Shown here in pieces: positions 24,253 to 35,816 of a stretch of DNA of 64,000 bases (its first letter is position 1; each line of letters starts with the position of its first letter). The translations under genes were made by a program, and so were the position numbers. Below the pieces are notes generated by a model. That model did not search any database. It had not been told where the DNA came from and saw only the letters and a list, made by a program, of their open reading frames with translations. Location: positions 655,264 through 719,263 of the forward strand of contig VXAZ01006882.1 of the NCBI GenBank assembly GCA_013399875.1. The letters are read 5' to 3'. This DNA is from Gymnorhina tibicen (lineage: Eukaryota > Chordata > Aves > Passeriformes > Artamidae).

Positions 24253-24800
24253 GTTGCCATAATCTTCTCCCGCGGCTTTTAGGTGTCCCCTTCTATTCGC
24301 TGGTGAGGGGGCAAGCAGGGGACCGACGGGGTCCTGCCGCCGCCGCCGCCGGCCCTCGACCCCCGACTGATGGACGGGAGCGGAGAGGGAGGGATCCTCT
24401 ACGCCCGAGCTGCGGGGCCGCTGCGGGGCGGGCGCTCCGGAAGGTCTCGNCCCGCGCCCGCCGCCCGGCACAGCGGCGTGACTGACACGGCCGGGGTGGA
24501 GCCGCTCCGCCACGGGGGGCCGCGGAGAGGGGCGACACCGGACACGGGGCTCGGAGCCCGCCCGCCCTCCGGGCTGCCCTCCCGCCCGCGGAACCACCTG
24601 CGGGCCGCGGGACTCGCACCCGGGCGGCGGGGCCGTGCTCCGGTGCCTTCAAACGAGCTGCGAGCTGGGTGACCGTGGCCCCAGTTTCCTCCGCGGGAAC
24701 AGAGCCCCACGGGTGGCTTTCTTGGAGAGCGGACTCCACACCGAGACGGCTCTTTAATAGGCTTCTCCCAGGCAGGGTGCCCCCCGGAGCAGACCCGACA
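23486..24800. promoter_or_regulatory. CpG island 1, likely CHRDL1 promoter
   Basis: There is an abrupt change from AT-rich DNA to a dense GC- and CpG-rich block of about 1.3 kb with many CCGCC/GGGCGG-type boxes. It includes a short (GCC)5 run near 24337-24352 and one unresolved base at 24450. Overlapping long reading frames on both strands are a by-product of GC content and low stop density, and none resembles a known protein. It lies about 2.2-3.5 kb upstream of the CHRDL1 start exon, with the GTGAGT donor inside it, so it is the best candidate promoter for that gene. A divergent transcript on the plus strand is possible but not shown. Confidence 0.75.
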
Positions 24801-24806
24801 GAGTTA
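24253..24806 (-). other. CHRDL1: candidate CHRDL1 exon 1 region within the CpG island (5' end not resolved)
   Basis: On the minus strand a consensus GTGAGT donor begins at 24252, immediately after ATGGCAAC (ATG at 24260-24258). I see no other ATG on this strand between 24806 and 24260, so a transcript starting anywhere in that stretch would use this as its first AUG. Its context is favourable (A at -3, G at +4). Splicing from 24253 to 21270 would place it in frame with the recognised CHRDL1 ATG, 19 codons upstream. The transcription start cannot be placed from sequence alone, and exon status is inferred from the donor, the island and the distance to exon 2. It contains one unresolved base (n) at 24450. 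Confidence 0.45.
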
Positions 24807-27800
24807 GCATCCATTGGGATCTGCCAGATACTTTCTGCTGATACCCTCTGGTCTGATTTATTGTGTTAGAAGGTTTCAAGGTCACATTGAGATTCTGGTG
24901 GAACTAAATTAAACCCATGACTCATTATATGCTTGGTCAAACATTCTTTTTCTGTCTTCTTGTAGCCCCTGTAACTAATAAGAAGAGATCAGTGAACTCT
25001 TGACAAATGATCTGAGAAAAAGGGTGAGGTATGAAAAGACATCATGTGGAGAAACAAATTACAACCTATTTCCCCTAGTTTGGGACCAGGGTGTTTGGGG
25101 AGCACTGCTGGGAGGTCATACACCTCTCAGGCTTAGTAGATATTTTCAGAAGGCTGAAAATCATGCAGAACTTTCGTTTCTTCCATAGTACCTTAGCTGG
25201 ACAAAATACTGAAGGTACAGTGCATGGTGAAACCTTATACTAGCATGAGGAAAGGATAGATGACTTACTAAGGCTTTTGTAGTGTGACTTCATGAGTAAC
25301 CAAGGCTGTGTGTCAGTCAAATCCAACTTTGTAACTCTAAATATTAAATAATAAAAAGAGAAAGTTCTGGAGCTAAGCATTTTGAAAATACTGCTCCATG
25401 CCTACTTCTGTGTCACTCTGCCACTCTGTCTTGCTGTGCACAGGCAGTAATCCATATTCCTAAGGAAAAATCATTGCTCAAAGCTCTTAGTCCCCAATGT
25501 GATGCCTACTGCTGCAGGCTGATAGTTTTGGAAGAGACACTGTGTGAAACAGGGATGGGCAAACAGAGAAAGAAATGGTAACTCTGAATCAGAAGTATGA
25601 TTGTAATTTGCACATGAAAGCAGAGAACCCGTGCTGTGCAAGCTCCAGTCCCACAGAGGGATATCCATGGTCACGGAGCAAAGAGTTAAGAACATGCATG
25701 TGCTTCTAAATTGTGGGGCTGCAGTAATGTTGCTCCTTTAGTTGTGCTGTGTTAGACCATGCAGGCTCAGCCTGGGAGATAAATTGCATAAGGATAACAT
25801 AGACACTCAAATGCGTGGCTGAACTGACCCTGTTGCAAATCTTTGTGCGTAGGAATCCACAGGTCTTTGTAGACAAGCTTAATAGTTTGGATTGATAGCA
25901 GCTACATGATTTTAATAAATGCAGCTTTGGGCCTGGGCAGAGCTCAGTTTTACAGCAGAGGCATCCTCCGGAACAATCCACCCAACACAGCTACCCACCT
26001 GTGTCAGTCTTCTCCAGACAGCGTTTATGCCCTGTATTTTCTTCTCCGTGCTGATACAAAGTCCAGTGTGTGTAAAGACAAGAGTAATTGTTGCAGTACT
26101 CTTTATGCCTAGTCAGTGTAGTAGTAATGAGAAGTGAAATATTTTCTATAGACTGTGTGACCTGAATTCTTTTGCAGAGGGATTCTTTGGAAATAAATTC
26201 CTTATTTGGCCTGAAGAGTGCTTTGGGAAAGTTGCTATAGATGCCAGCACTTTCCACTGCATTCTGTAAGATTGTTTCTGAAGATGCTGCTGTCTGATGG
26301 TCTCTGGAGATACTAATTCAGGTGCAAGACCTTTGCTGAACATAGAGATTTATGAACTGGTGTTCTTTTCCCACTCTGGCAGATTTAGGTTGTAGAGAAT
26401 TGGCTGAAAGAGCCTTTGTCTCAAGTGAGGGCTTGGGACTCACTGAATTGGCAACTTGGTGGAAACCCCAGACTTCCGAGGGCAGGCTGCTCTAGTCTGA
26501 CTCCCAGTCCTGGTCCTGCTGCTCAAGCTGCTTATCAGTTGCTGGGACGTCCCTGAGGGCTTCATCCTGTTGGAGTGATGGTGCAGTCTGGCATTCTCTC
26601 TTGGTCACATACAATGGCATCTGTTTCTTGTCCTTCATCTTCCCATGGCATAGTGTTGCAGCAAGGGTTATGGCTGTTAGGCCAAAGGATAACGTGGCAC
26701 ATGCTGGACACTGTGCATGCACGGACTGTTCACTGGTGGCCTCTTGGTGAGTGACCCTTGCTGAGCTGGCAGGGTTTGCCAGTGCCCCTGGATCCTGGTA
26801 GTGCTGCACCTATGCCCAAGCTGTTCCTTTTCTCCCAGCTCTGGCCAAGTCTCACCAAGAGGTACAAGGACAAGCCACTACCCTTTGTGTGTCGCCACAG
26901 CCCGTTACGCTTTGTCTTGTCTCACTAATACTACTAATACTGCTAATACTGCCCCGTGGTAGGGGTCTGTCTTACCCCCCTTGGACCACAGCACTGACGA
27001 CTTAGCAAACCCCTTGCTCCGTGCTCTTGCTCAGCAGTGGGCTGTTACTGCAGCTTGTGCAGTTCAGGGCTGCTGCACATATGTGGCACTGAGAGCTCTG
27101 GAGAAGCATCAGATCCACAGTTGTTACCCTTCGTGCTGCCAAGCAGAACGCACTGCTTGAATATGCTCTGCATTCTGGTGTCCAGACAGGAAAGAATTGC
27201 TCTCAATAGTGAGCATTAAAGATTGAAGGATGCCCGAAGTTTTTAAAAGCACAGAGATTTATCCATGCAATTCTCATTAAAGATAATGGAAATTAAGCAG
27301 ATAATAATGTGACCCTGACAGTAGAAGTCCATGTCCCTGTGCTGTGCCTCACAGTGACTGAGCAGCATGTAGGTATCCTGCCATTATTTCTCAGTTCTTG
27401 TGAGGGAAAAAAAAACCAGGATAAAAGATTCATGCCAATGCTAACATGTTTACACACCATGTGGAGTTTTCTTAATTGGAACAGACATTGAGGTTGGAGA
27501 GATATTAGACACACGACACAACACCCCTGTCTATTTTTTTTTCTTCTGTTTATCTATGGTCAAATTTTCACTCCAAAAATGTATGAAAGGAAGTCCTTAG
27601 CGTAATGAATTCCTTTGGTTTTTGCATTCCTATAAATTCAGTGAAGCCCTTTGGAAAATGTATCTCAAGATGCTAAAAATTATTCCCAGAATTTTATAAA
27701 AATCTCTAAATTGCTTTTTGTGGTTTGGATCAGACCCCCCAGCTGTCATACTGGGAATACAATCTGGATGTTCACCAAGCAGTCTCCACATATACTGTTC

Positions 27801-28377
27801 AACAAAAAGGGCTTCAGACGTGCATGATTTTGTGATTATGGCATAGGATGGTCATGAGCATTCTCCACCCTCCTGTTCATTCTGTAGCACAGACTTCATC
27901 CACAGTGGGTTGTCAGTCCTGTAGCACTAGAAATTAATTAATTTATTTGCCAGTGAGACAGATGGATGTAGTGAGCCTGAGATTCCAATTCAGTTTGTTA
28001 AACAACAACAGCATTATGTGAAATGTCAAATTGCAGCCCAATTCCTCATTACCTTGTTGTGGATATATTCAGATGGGATTGAAGAGTAGCTGAAAATCTT
28101 GCATTGTTCTGTCAAAAAATGCAAATAAAATACATGTCTTTAAATTTCACTTCCAAATACACAAGTGAGAAGAGACTCACAAGACCAGCAGCAGTGAAAA
28201 TACAGGAGAAGGGAACCACACAATGTTCCATTCCATCCTAGAGTAAATGACACTTTGCTAGGTGGGGTGTTGAGAATCCCAGTGTGTAGGTGTGGATTAA
28301 ATATATGCACTCAGAGGTGAGGCCCTCCTGAATTTTGCATCTGCTCATCATTCCCTTAAAGTGCTTATCTGCAGATG

Positions 28378-28403
28378 TTTCTAATCTAATCTAATCTAAT
28401 CTA
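28378..28403. repeat. (TCTAA)n pentanucleotide microsatellite
   Basis: About five tandem copies of CTAAT/TCTAA are present, in non-coding DNA with no transcription signal beside them. Confidence 0.85.
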
Positions 28404-29085
28404 TTACCACCACAGTGTGTGTGCAGCTGTAATTATGATCCTATAATTCTCTTTCATATCTGTCATGTCAAAGACTTCAAGAAAATTTGTAGGAATATGG
28501 ATTTTTTTTGTATATTCATGAGCTGCATGAATAGCAAGTTCAAACCTTCAGTCCAAACTTTCATCTATAATTCCTGTATGGGCAGTGTTTTGTGGGCAGG
28601 AAGCCCAGTTAGTGCTTCCAGCAAAGTGTAGATCCATATAACATGCAATAGCATCTCAGTGACTATTTTCAGCAGTTGAAAAGCAGCATCAAAGAATCTG
28701 TATAAGTGATTATTTCTGAGTTCTGGGATCACTTCACCTTCATTGTTTTTTCACTACCACATTTCTTGAAAACAGCAGAAGGTGGTATAATTCACATAAA
28801 AACAACAGGTGTTCGTTCTTGCTATTGCAATTGTTGACTAGAATCACACTCGGTAAAAGTTTTCAGGAGTTTAAAAGAATCCCAGTGATTTGCTCTTACT
28901 CCTGGTATGCATGAGAAAAACAGGAACAAATCTTACAGATTGATCATACCGTGATAAAGATCCACTTGCTGAGGCATTTCTTTGCAGCTGGCATCCACCA
29001 GATAAACCCAGTCAGTCCTGTCTCCCAAAGCATGACAGAAGGAGTCAAGGCAGGCTGGATGAGGCTCCAATTGCAATTCAAATAT

Positions 29086-29123
29086 ACTTTTATAAACCAC
29101 GATTACTTTTATAAACCATGATT
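29086..29123. repeat. 19-bp tandem duplication
   Basis: ACTTTTATAAACCACGATT is followed directly by the same 19 bases with one C-to-T change. This is a recent small duplication. The motif has no recognised role. Confidence 0.9.
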
Positions 29124-30599
29124 AGTGCTGCTAATCTCGCCTTGGTAAGCCAAAGACAATAACAACGACGTTACCGAACACCTCGGGTATTATGTAATTC
29201 TTTTGCTTAGAAACTTGCTGGTGTGAGAGTGCTTTTGAAACCCATTAGTAAAACTGAACTTGCCAAATGAGCCTTCTCTAGGGAGAACAAAGTCAAATAT
29301 GTGCCAGCATGGAGCCAGAGCCTGCCAGGGGCTGAGGACTTGCAAATCCCATTGCTACCAGTTAGAGCTGAGGACACAAAGTCCTCCATGTAACTGAGCT
29401 CAGCTGTAAAATGAACCAATATCTGTGGAGCTGTCTTTCCCACTGATAACAATATTGTGTACTTATTCATAACAGACCCTAATGCATTGACTTGCACTAA
29501 ACTGTGATGCCAGCCTGCTTGATTCTGACTGCAAGCTTAGGAAAATCCAAGCTGGCTTCTGCCTCAGTGTCCGACTGACTGTGAGGGCACCCACCAGCAC
29601 TCAGTTAGGCCAGCGGGGGACACCACACCTTTCTCTTGCCTAGTTCATAAAGCCAGTCTTGAACTTTCCTGCACCAGAAGATGGTGATCCTTTCACATGA
29701 ACAAAAATTGTAGAGAGACAGAAAAAATAGCTGAGCTGTGTCAAAAAGTCACAATTAATTTTCAACAGAGGATGGGAACAGCAGAAATGTCCAAGAGGAT
29801 AATGGTGAAATTAGAAATGGCTCTTTGAGAATAACCAGTTACAGAAAAGAGTTTAAAGTGAGGAAAGGGGGTATTTCATTTCATCATTAAAAACATCAGT
29901 ATAAAATACATGGAGAAAAACAAACAGTGAAGACACTGTTGCTAGTGGGCTGGCTTTTAAAGTATTAATGGAACGTCACAGAACAAGAGTTTCTTTTATT
30001 CTTTTTTATCCCAGCTCCCTGCTTTCAAGGTTCTTGTGTGAACATGCAGCAGTTTGCAAGACTGTGAAATTATCAGACCTGGACCAGTGCCAGTACAAAC
30101 CAATTTATTGGAGTCCAGCAATTAACTAAAACCTAGAAAGCTTGATTAATTGTGGCACTGCTCAGCAGGGAACATTCAGAAAAAAAAAATCAGACTTAAC
30201 TCCATGCAGTGTCTCTGTTCCATATACCAATTTACACTATATGTAAAGAAAAGTTTCTTCTCTGTAAATACCCTTACTATATTCTTTTGCATCACGTAGA
30301 AAGAATAATGCCATGTGAGAAAATGCTTGTTGATGGCTCTCTGGATAATGATTTCATAATAGCTGTTATCCTGTTACTTTTTTTTTTTTTGCTACTGAAT
30401 TAATATCTCGTTGTAACCCCAACAATAGGATGTATTCTTTTAAAACATTTTTTCATTAAGCTTCTCTCTGGAGGGATATATTGAGAATCCAGCACTGCTC
30501 TGTTTCCTTCTATTTCCTCAAACATTGATGTGTGCAAGAAAGATGAGGGTTTGGTAGTTGTTCAGAATTATTTAGGATAGAAAAGCAGCAAACAAATAG

Positions 30600-30960
30600 T
30601 TGAGCTGAGAATCAATTTAGCAGGGCAGAGCATGTTGGCTGAAATGAAATCCTGTAGTCTGAGCAGGCAGACATTATGAGAAGCAATTACAAAGTGTAAT
30701 TTAGATGTTAGCTGATTTTATTATGATAGTATTAACAAATAGTGTCCACATTGTTTGTTTAATTGTAAGGCTTATCATAAAAGTCTATGCATAAGCCAGA
30801 ATTAAAAAATCTCATTCCTGGATGCCTTAGTGGCACATGAATCACCTTTAATATAGATTACTGAGAAGAAAATAAATATTCCAGCTCAGTGTAATGTGCT
30901 GCTGCAGCATATTGTAATCAGTAATACAAAACACTGGATGTGATTCATCTTAGTTCTTCT
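30600..30960. promoter_or_regulatory. candidate regulatory block upstream of CHRDL1
   Basis: A repeat-free AT-rich stretch contains the inverted pair AATTACA / TGTAATT (30685-30701, 3-base spacer), a TATGCATAA word near 30786 (POU-like), and several other ATTA cores. This is a guess from motif density only. Confidence 0.25.
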
Positions 30961-33900
30961 TACATCAAAATGATTCAATGGTTAATACTGGAAAAAAAAG
31001 CTGTCTAAATATAAAAAAGAGCTGTAAAAGAATTGTCACCCCCGCCCAGTGACAAGAAAAAGAAAGATACAGGAAAATATTTTTACCTTTTCAACATCAT
31101 TTTGTATCCTAATCTGCATCCAACCGCGACACTGTCACATTCTTAGATTTAAAGAGTGCAGTCCACAGACAGGGCTAAATCACATTAGGCAGCAGTGATA
31201 ATAGAGCCTGGGCATGCAGAACATCCAGGCAAGCCTCTAGCTGGGGCTGTGGGGTGATTTGGGACATTCAATGAGGTAGGAAGGGCTGTCTCCTCCAATT
31301 TCACTGTATTTATTGGGGATTTAATGTATTTTTTTAAAGATATTTGCAGTGGAAATCAGTTTGTCGGAGGTCATCTAATTGAATCTACAGCCCTGGCAAC
31401 CCTTCACAAAGGCTGCCAGGAATGACCGAGTTGCTAATGCTTAACTGTGAATACCCAGCAGGGGTCCTCCACAGGCCTGAATACAGTCAATTATGTTATT
31501 TTTCTAAATATTAGTGACTCAGCTGTCTCTGCTTGTGAAGAGTTGCCAGGGTCACAGATACAATCAGACAGATCCTCCCCCCCTTCGCTTCTAAGAGATG
31601 GGGAGAATCTTTTAAATATCACACAGAATAACCCTGAAGTGGAGGGAAGAGTTCTCACAGGCTGTGCTGCTTCTCCAGGGTGGGTGCACAGGGTCTCCCT
31701 GGTTCGAGGGGACTTACACAAGCACTGTGTAAGTGCTTGGGGTGAGCACTGCTGTGTGTGAGCAGCCTCCCAGCTCTGTGACATAAATACAGATTTCACA
31801 GTTTAGCTCAACAGGCACTAGGACTGAGATGACAAAAGACAGAGGTGGTAGCAGCTTGTCTCACCCCTTTAACACTTTTTTGTTCTTTCTGTCTTCTCTC
31901 CCTCTCACCTCTCATCCTGTTCCAAATATGTCTATGAAAGGAATGTTTCTATGTACTGCTACAATGCAGTTTTCCATTTTCTTCTGTAGACTCATCGGGG
32001 GAGACACAAGAGTGGTGGCTAAGGAGAGCGTTCATGCTCTGGAGGGCTCTTCCCTGACATTTACAGATGCCTCAGCAGCTGCAATCCTTTGCCCTCTATA
32101 CAGAGCTCTGCAAGTATTTTAGGTTTTTGATTGTAACTTCCTTAGTTTTTGCCAAAAAGGCTCTTTTCCAAAGCCCAGGCTTCTCCAGAAACAGCATCCC
32201 TATCCCTGTGGTCCATAGCCCAGCTTTTCTTATCTGATCAACAGTTTTTGGCAGAAGAGAAAAATCCCTCTAGAGAATTTGGGTGCCTGTGCATCGTTTT
32301 GGCCCAACTTTGAGGCAGTGCTTTGGAGTTGGCAAAGTTTCCTAATTTACTGCTGTTAAATTTTATCCAACTTTAGGAATATTATGTGGATGTGGCCAAT
32401 TTCCAGCTATTCTGAATCCATTGCAAATACTTTGCCAGCATGTGTCCAAATATAATCCAATTTTGATGGTTTTAATGCCAATACAATTTCCCTGTAAGTA
32501 CCTTCAGGCCTGGCATCTGAACTGCAGTGAGCAGGGGTTCAGCTGCTTGGAGCCCAAGTCCCAGGAGGCGAGACCTTTATTCCTTTGGGTCCCTGTCTGT
32601 CCTAGACATGGAAAGCCCAGACTGGGTCTCTAGTCACCACTGATGTTACATCTCTAACTTGTTGAACATACATTATTTCATGTGAGAGTGAGGATCTAGG
32701 TATTTCCTTGAAATGAGCAGAGAGTCTGGAGTCATAAGGTGTCTTTTGCTGTTTGACATCAGTACACTTCAAATCGGGGTACTGGTGTTCCAGCTGGGTT
32801 AGAAATACAGTAGCTAGATAAAACTGCAGAGAAAGCAGAACTGAAATTTCAAATGTTTCAGTACTGCAGAGAACTTGACTTTGAAGAACTGGACATTATC
32901 GAAAGGGTGCCTTTGTAGCTTGTTCTTGCTATACAAACAGGGAGGAAACCAAGCCACCTCTGTTATAGAGTTTCCCCTGGCTGGAGCTCCCCTAGGGAGA
33001 AAGAAAATAACCCAGCACAGGAGAGGAGGCTCGCTGTGTTTAGACAGCCTGTCCTGATCTGCATGTGCCTCTCAGGAGGAGGAGTGCCCTAGGAAGATTT
33101 TCATGTCTGTCTAATTACCAAGGCCACCATCTGCCTCCTGTAGGAGGATATGGTTTGGGCAGCAGCTGTGGCACTCTAACTGAAGAAGAGACGGTTTCCT
33201 CAATGTTTTCATTTTTAATTCATTGCCTTCTCCCCAGATTGTTATCATGATGGGCAAATACATAGTGTTAAATGCTGTCCTCAGGCAGTAATGAAGACTC
33301 CATTGTGGAAAACCTGAATCTGGATGTTATTAATGTTGCAAAGTTATGTGTGACCTACTTCAGTCACAGAAATGATCAGGACAACAGCATCCTGTCTTGT
33401 GCTCCAGCTCATCCAAGTATTCATCACTAATGTAAACTGTGATGTCCATTGTTACAAGCAGCTGACAAGCATACATCAAAAAGAGTATTGAAGATATTTC
33501 TAAGTTCTGTTTCAGCAAACACACCTTTTCTTTTCTTCTACTGACACTGTCATCCATAATTGTTAACAAGACTTCCTGGTTTTCTGTTCAATAATATTCA
33601 AGAACTGAAACTCTTGGCAGAATTATATCCATAACAAAAGTGACATATCATGTCAGTGTATTCGGGCTTTGTGAGGGGAAGATTCCCTCCTGATTCTATC
33701 CTCAAAGAATTCCACCCTACTCCGTGCATTCAGAGATACATCATACCACTGATTGGTCATGAGACATTTTGCAGGCCAAATTCATGGCTAAAGGAAGCAG
33801 ACAGGAAAGCACCAGTTCAATTTACTTGAACTCATTAACATCAGCAATTACTCACTTTTTGGTTCTCCTGTGCCACAGTTTTTGACTACCTGACAGAACT

Positions 33901-33973
33901 GGTTTAAGGAATGTGTGACAATATCTGATTTAAGTACAAGAAGATTAATAATAAAAGGGGAAATGTTTTTACA

Positions 33974-34213
33974 CTGACAAAGAACAGGTTTAGATTAGAT
34001 CTTAAGAAGAAATTCTTCCCTGTAAGGGGATGAGGTACTGGCACAGTTTGCCCAGAGCAGCTGTGGATGCCCCATCCCTGGAAGTGTGCAAGGCCAGGTT
34101 GGATGAGGCTCTCAGCAACCTGGTTTACTAAAAGGTGTCCCTGCTCATGGCAGAGGGGTGGAACGAGATGATCTTTAGGGTCCTTTCCAATCCAAACCGT
34201 TCTACGATTCTAC
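33974..34213 (+). mobile_element. CR1 LINE 3' end (truncated)
   Basis: It has the same subfamily landmarks as the 7.4-kb copy: TTTAGATTAGATCTTAAGAA, GCCCCATCCCTGGAAGTGTG, CAACCTGGTTTACTAAAAGG, and the tail CGTTCTACGATTCTAC. Only the last 240 bases of the element are present. Confidence 0.94.
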
Positions 34214-34513
34214 AAGAATTACCATCTGACAGTACAGTGATGCAGTACAGAGAAGAACCGTTCTTGTAGCCTCCTTAACAATCCTTGCACCTGAATCCAG
34301 AGGCATGAAGAGGGAGACGGGAGCAGGACTTCCAGCAGCTCTTTGTTCTATATTGCTCTGCCCAAATGTAGGTGCTTCATCGGGGGCTCTGCTGACAAGA
34401 GGGGTACCAGCCCTTAGCTCATCTAGTGATTTCCTGGTTGGCACTGCTGTTATACTGTGCTGTCTTATCTAAAGAAACTCGAAAACTTGAAAGGACTTTT
34501 TGGGTTATCCTTT

Positions 34514-34638
34514 TCAGAAACAGAGAAACTGAGACATGGTGAGAGGAAATGCTTTGTGTGGAGGTACCCATCAGCTCAGAGCAGAATTACAACAGACCTT
34601 GTCTCAAGTTTCCTGCTTAGTGTGCTACCAACTAGAGT
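34514..34638 (-). repeat. MIR-like SINE (ancient)
   Basis: In reverse orientation it shows AGAGAAACTGAGACATGGTG, then CAGCTCAGAGCAGAATTACA and GCTTAGTGTGCTACCAACTA. This is the order of the MIR core and its tRNA-like end. It directly follows a CR1 copy by about 300 bases. Divergence is high. Confidence 0.45.
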
Positions 34639-35800
34639 GATATTTCTATTAAAAAACATGCTATTTCATGTATTTATGTGTTGCTTTGGGTATTTCCAAT
34701 CTCAGGAGGACTCAAATCTTCCTCTTCCTCAGTTAAGAAATGGGAGAACAACATATGAGGTGACAGCCTTATTTATTCTTCTACCATGACTCTTTAAAAG
34801 AGAAAGGAGAAGCAGCTGATACTGAAAAAAAGTAACACTCAAACAAAAGCCCCCAAAAGCTGTGTAAAAGTTTTTTTAAAAGCCAATCTTCTGCTTACCT
34901 TTCTTTTAACAGGCCATCTTCCAAACTTACACAAGGCTAACTATATTACAAGGCACGGATTAACACAGAGAAGTTCTCTAAAGCAGACCTATTGGACTTG
35001 TCTTTAATATTAAAAGCAAAGTGTTTGTTTTCTTTAAGATGGAGGGCAGCACCAATAAAAACACCAGGGAAAGCCCAGTATTACTAGATCACATGTCTGC
35101 TTTTATCTCACAGCAGAGTTATAGTAGAATGATTTTTGCTTGGAGACTTGAAAGCTGGACTGCATCCTTTCATGCTGAAATCATATCTCCTGCAAGGATT
35201 ATTGGAGGATATAATGTTTCCTTCAGCTTCTTATTTTCTCCACTCCTGAACTTGGACTCCTGACCTCAACTTTTCTCTGGTTATGACCAAGCATTGGCCT
35301 TCAATTGAATAGCTGATCTTTTTACAATCAGATCAGCTTCTGCTCTTGTAATTTCAGACTCATTTTGTGACATTGATATTGTAGATCTTAATTAAAAGCT
35401 AAACATTTTATATCTTGGGTAATGACCATACAGGAACTGTGAGGTTTTGCTCCCACGTGTGTAACCATCCAAAACATTCAATATGTGTGACTGAAGTCAG
35501 AGGAGTTGTGCACACTTTGCATGGGGGCCCCTGTTCCTCTTTGTGTCCCTTTTGCAGCACAGCTCTGCACCTGTGCTTTGCTCTGGGGGTCACAAAGACT
35601 CGTCCGTGAATGGCAGGTAATTCAGGGTTCATGGTAGCTGAGTCTGGACCCTCTCATTAGCTGAACAGCTAATCAGGCAGAAATCTGTGGGGGTCTGCAG
35701 TTAATTACAGGGCAGGGTTACAGGGTGGGTGCTAAAAATATCTGTTTCTTGGCTATGCCACTGTCGCCTGCTAGAACCAGTGGAGGCTAATTGCACTGGA

Positions 35801-35816
35801 TTATCTGCACAGATAA
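35801..35816. promoter_or_regulatory. perfect palindromic double GATA site
   Basis: TTATCTGCACAGATAA consists of two AGATAA motifs in opposite orientation with arms TTATCTG/CAGATAA and CA between them. It sits in a repeat-free stretch (35640-35900) that also has CTAATTGC and TTAATTAC words. Occupancy by a GATA factor is inferred. Confidence 0.35.

Larger units (their letters stand above)
1..24253 (-). other. CHRDL1: CHRDL1 gene, 5' part (signal peptide to mid second VWC domain); 3' part off the left edge
   Basis: Four splice-bounded exons on the minus strand join into one frame that reads as chordin-like 1. In other vertebrates this secreted protein binds BMP ligands outside the cell and blocks receptor access, with roles in retina and anterior eye development. 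The window codes for about 150 residues, roughly the first third of a family product of about 450. Predicted introns measure 2982 bp (24252-21271), 1706 bp, 3918 bp and 14772 bp, then at least 375 bp of a fifth. Intron phases 1, 0, 1, 0 after the coding exons agree on both sides of each junction, so no coding exon is missing between 21.2 kb and 0.4 kb. The remaining VWC2, VWC3 and C-terminal region must lie beyond position 1 on this strand. The upstream limit at the CpG island is inferred. Confidence 0.95.

Noticed and set aside
23558..24814. Several open frames of 100-184 codons on both strands in CpG island 1
   Set aside because: They overlap in many frames at once, are rich in Ala, Arg, Gly and Pro, and reflect GC bias with few stop codons rather than protein coding.
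31491..31799. Overlapping frames of about 100 codons on both strands
   Set aside because: No splice context, homology or start context supports either one.
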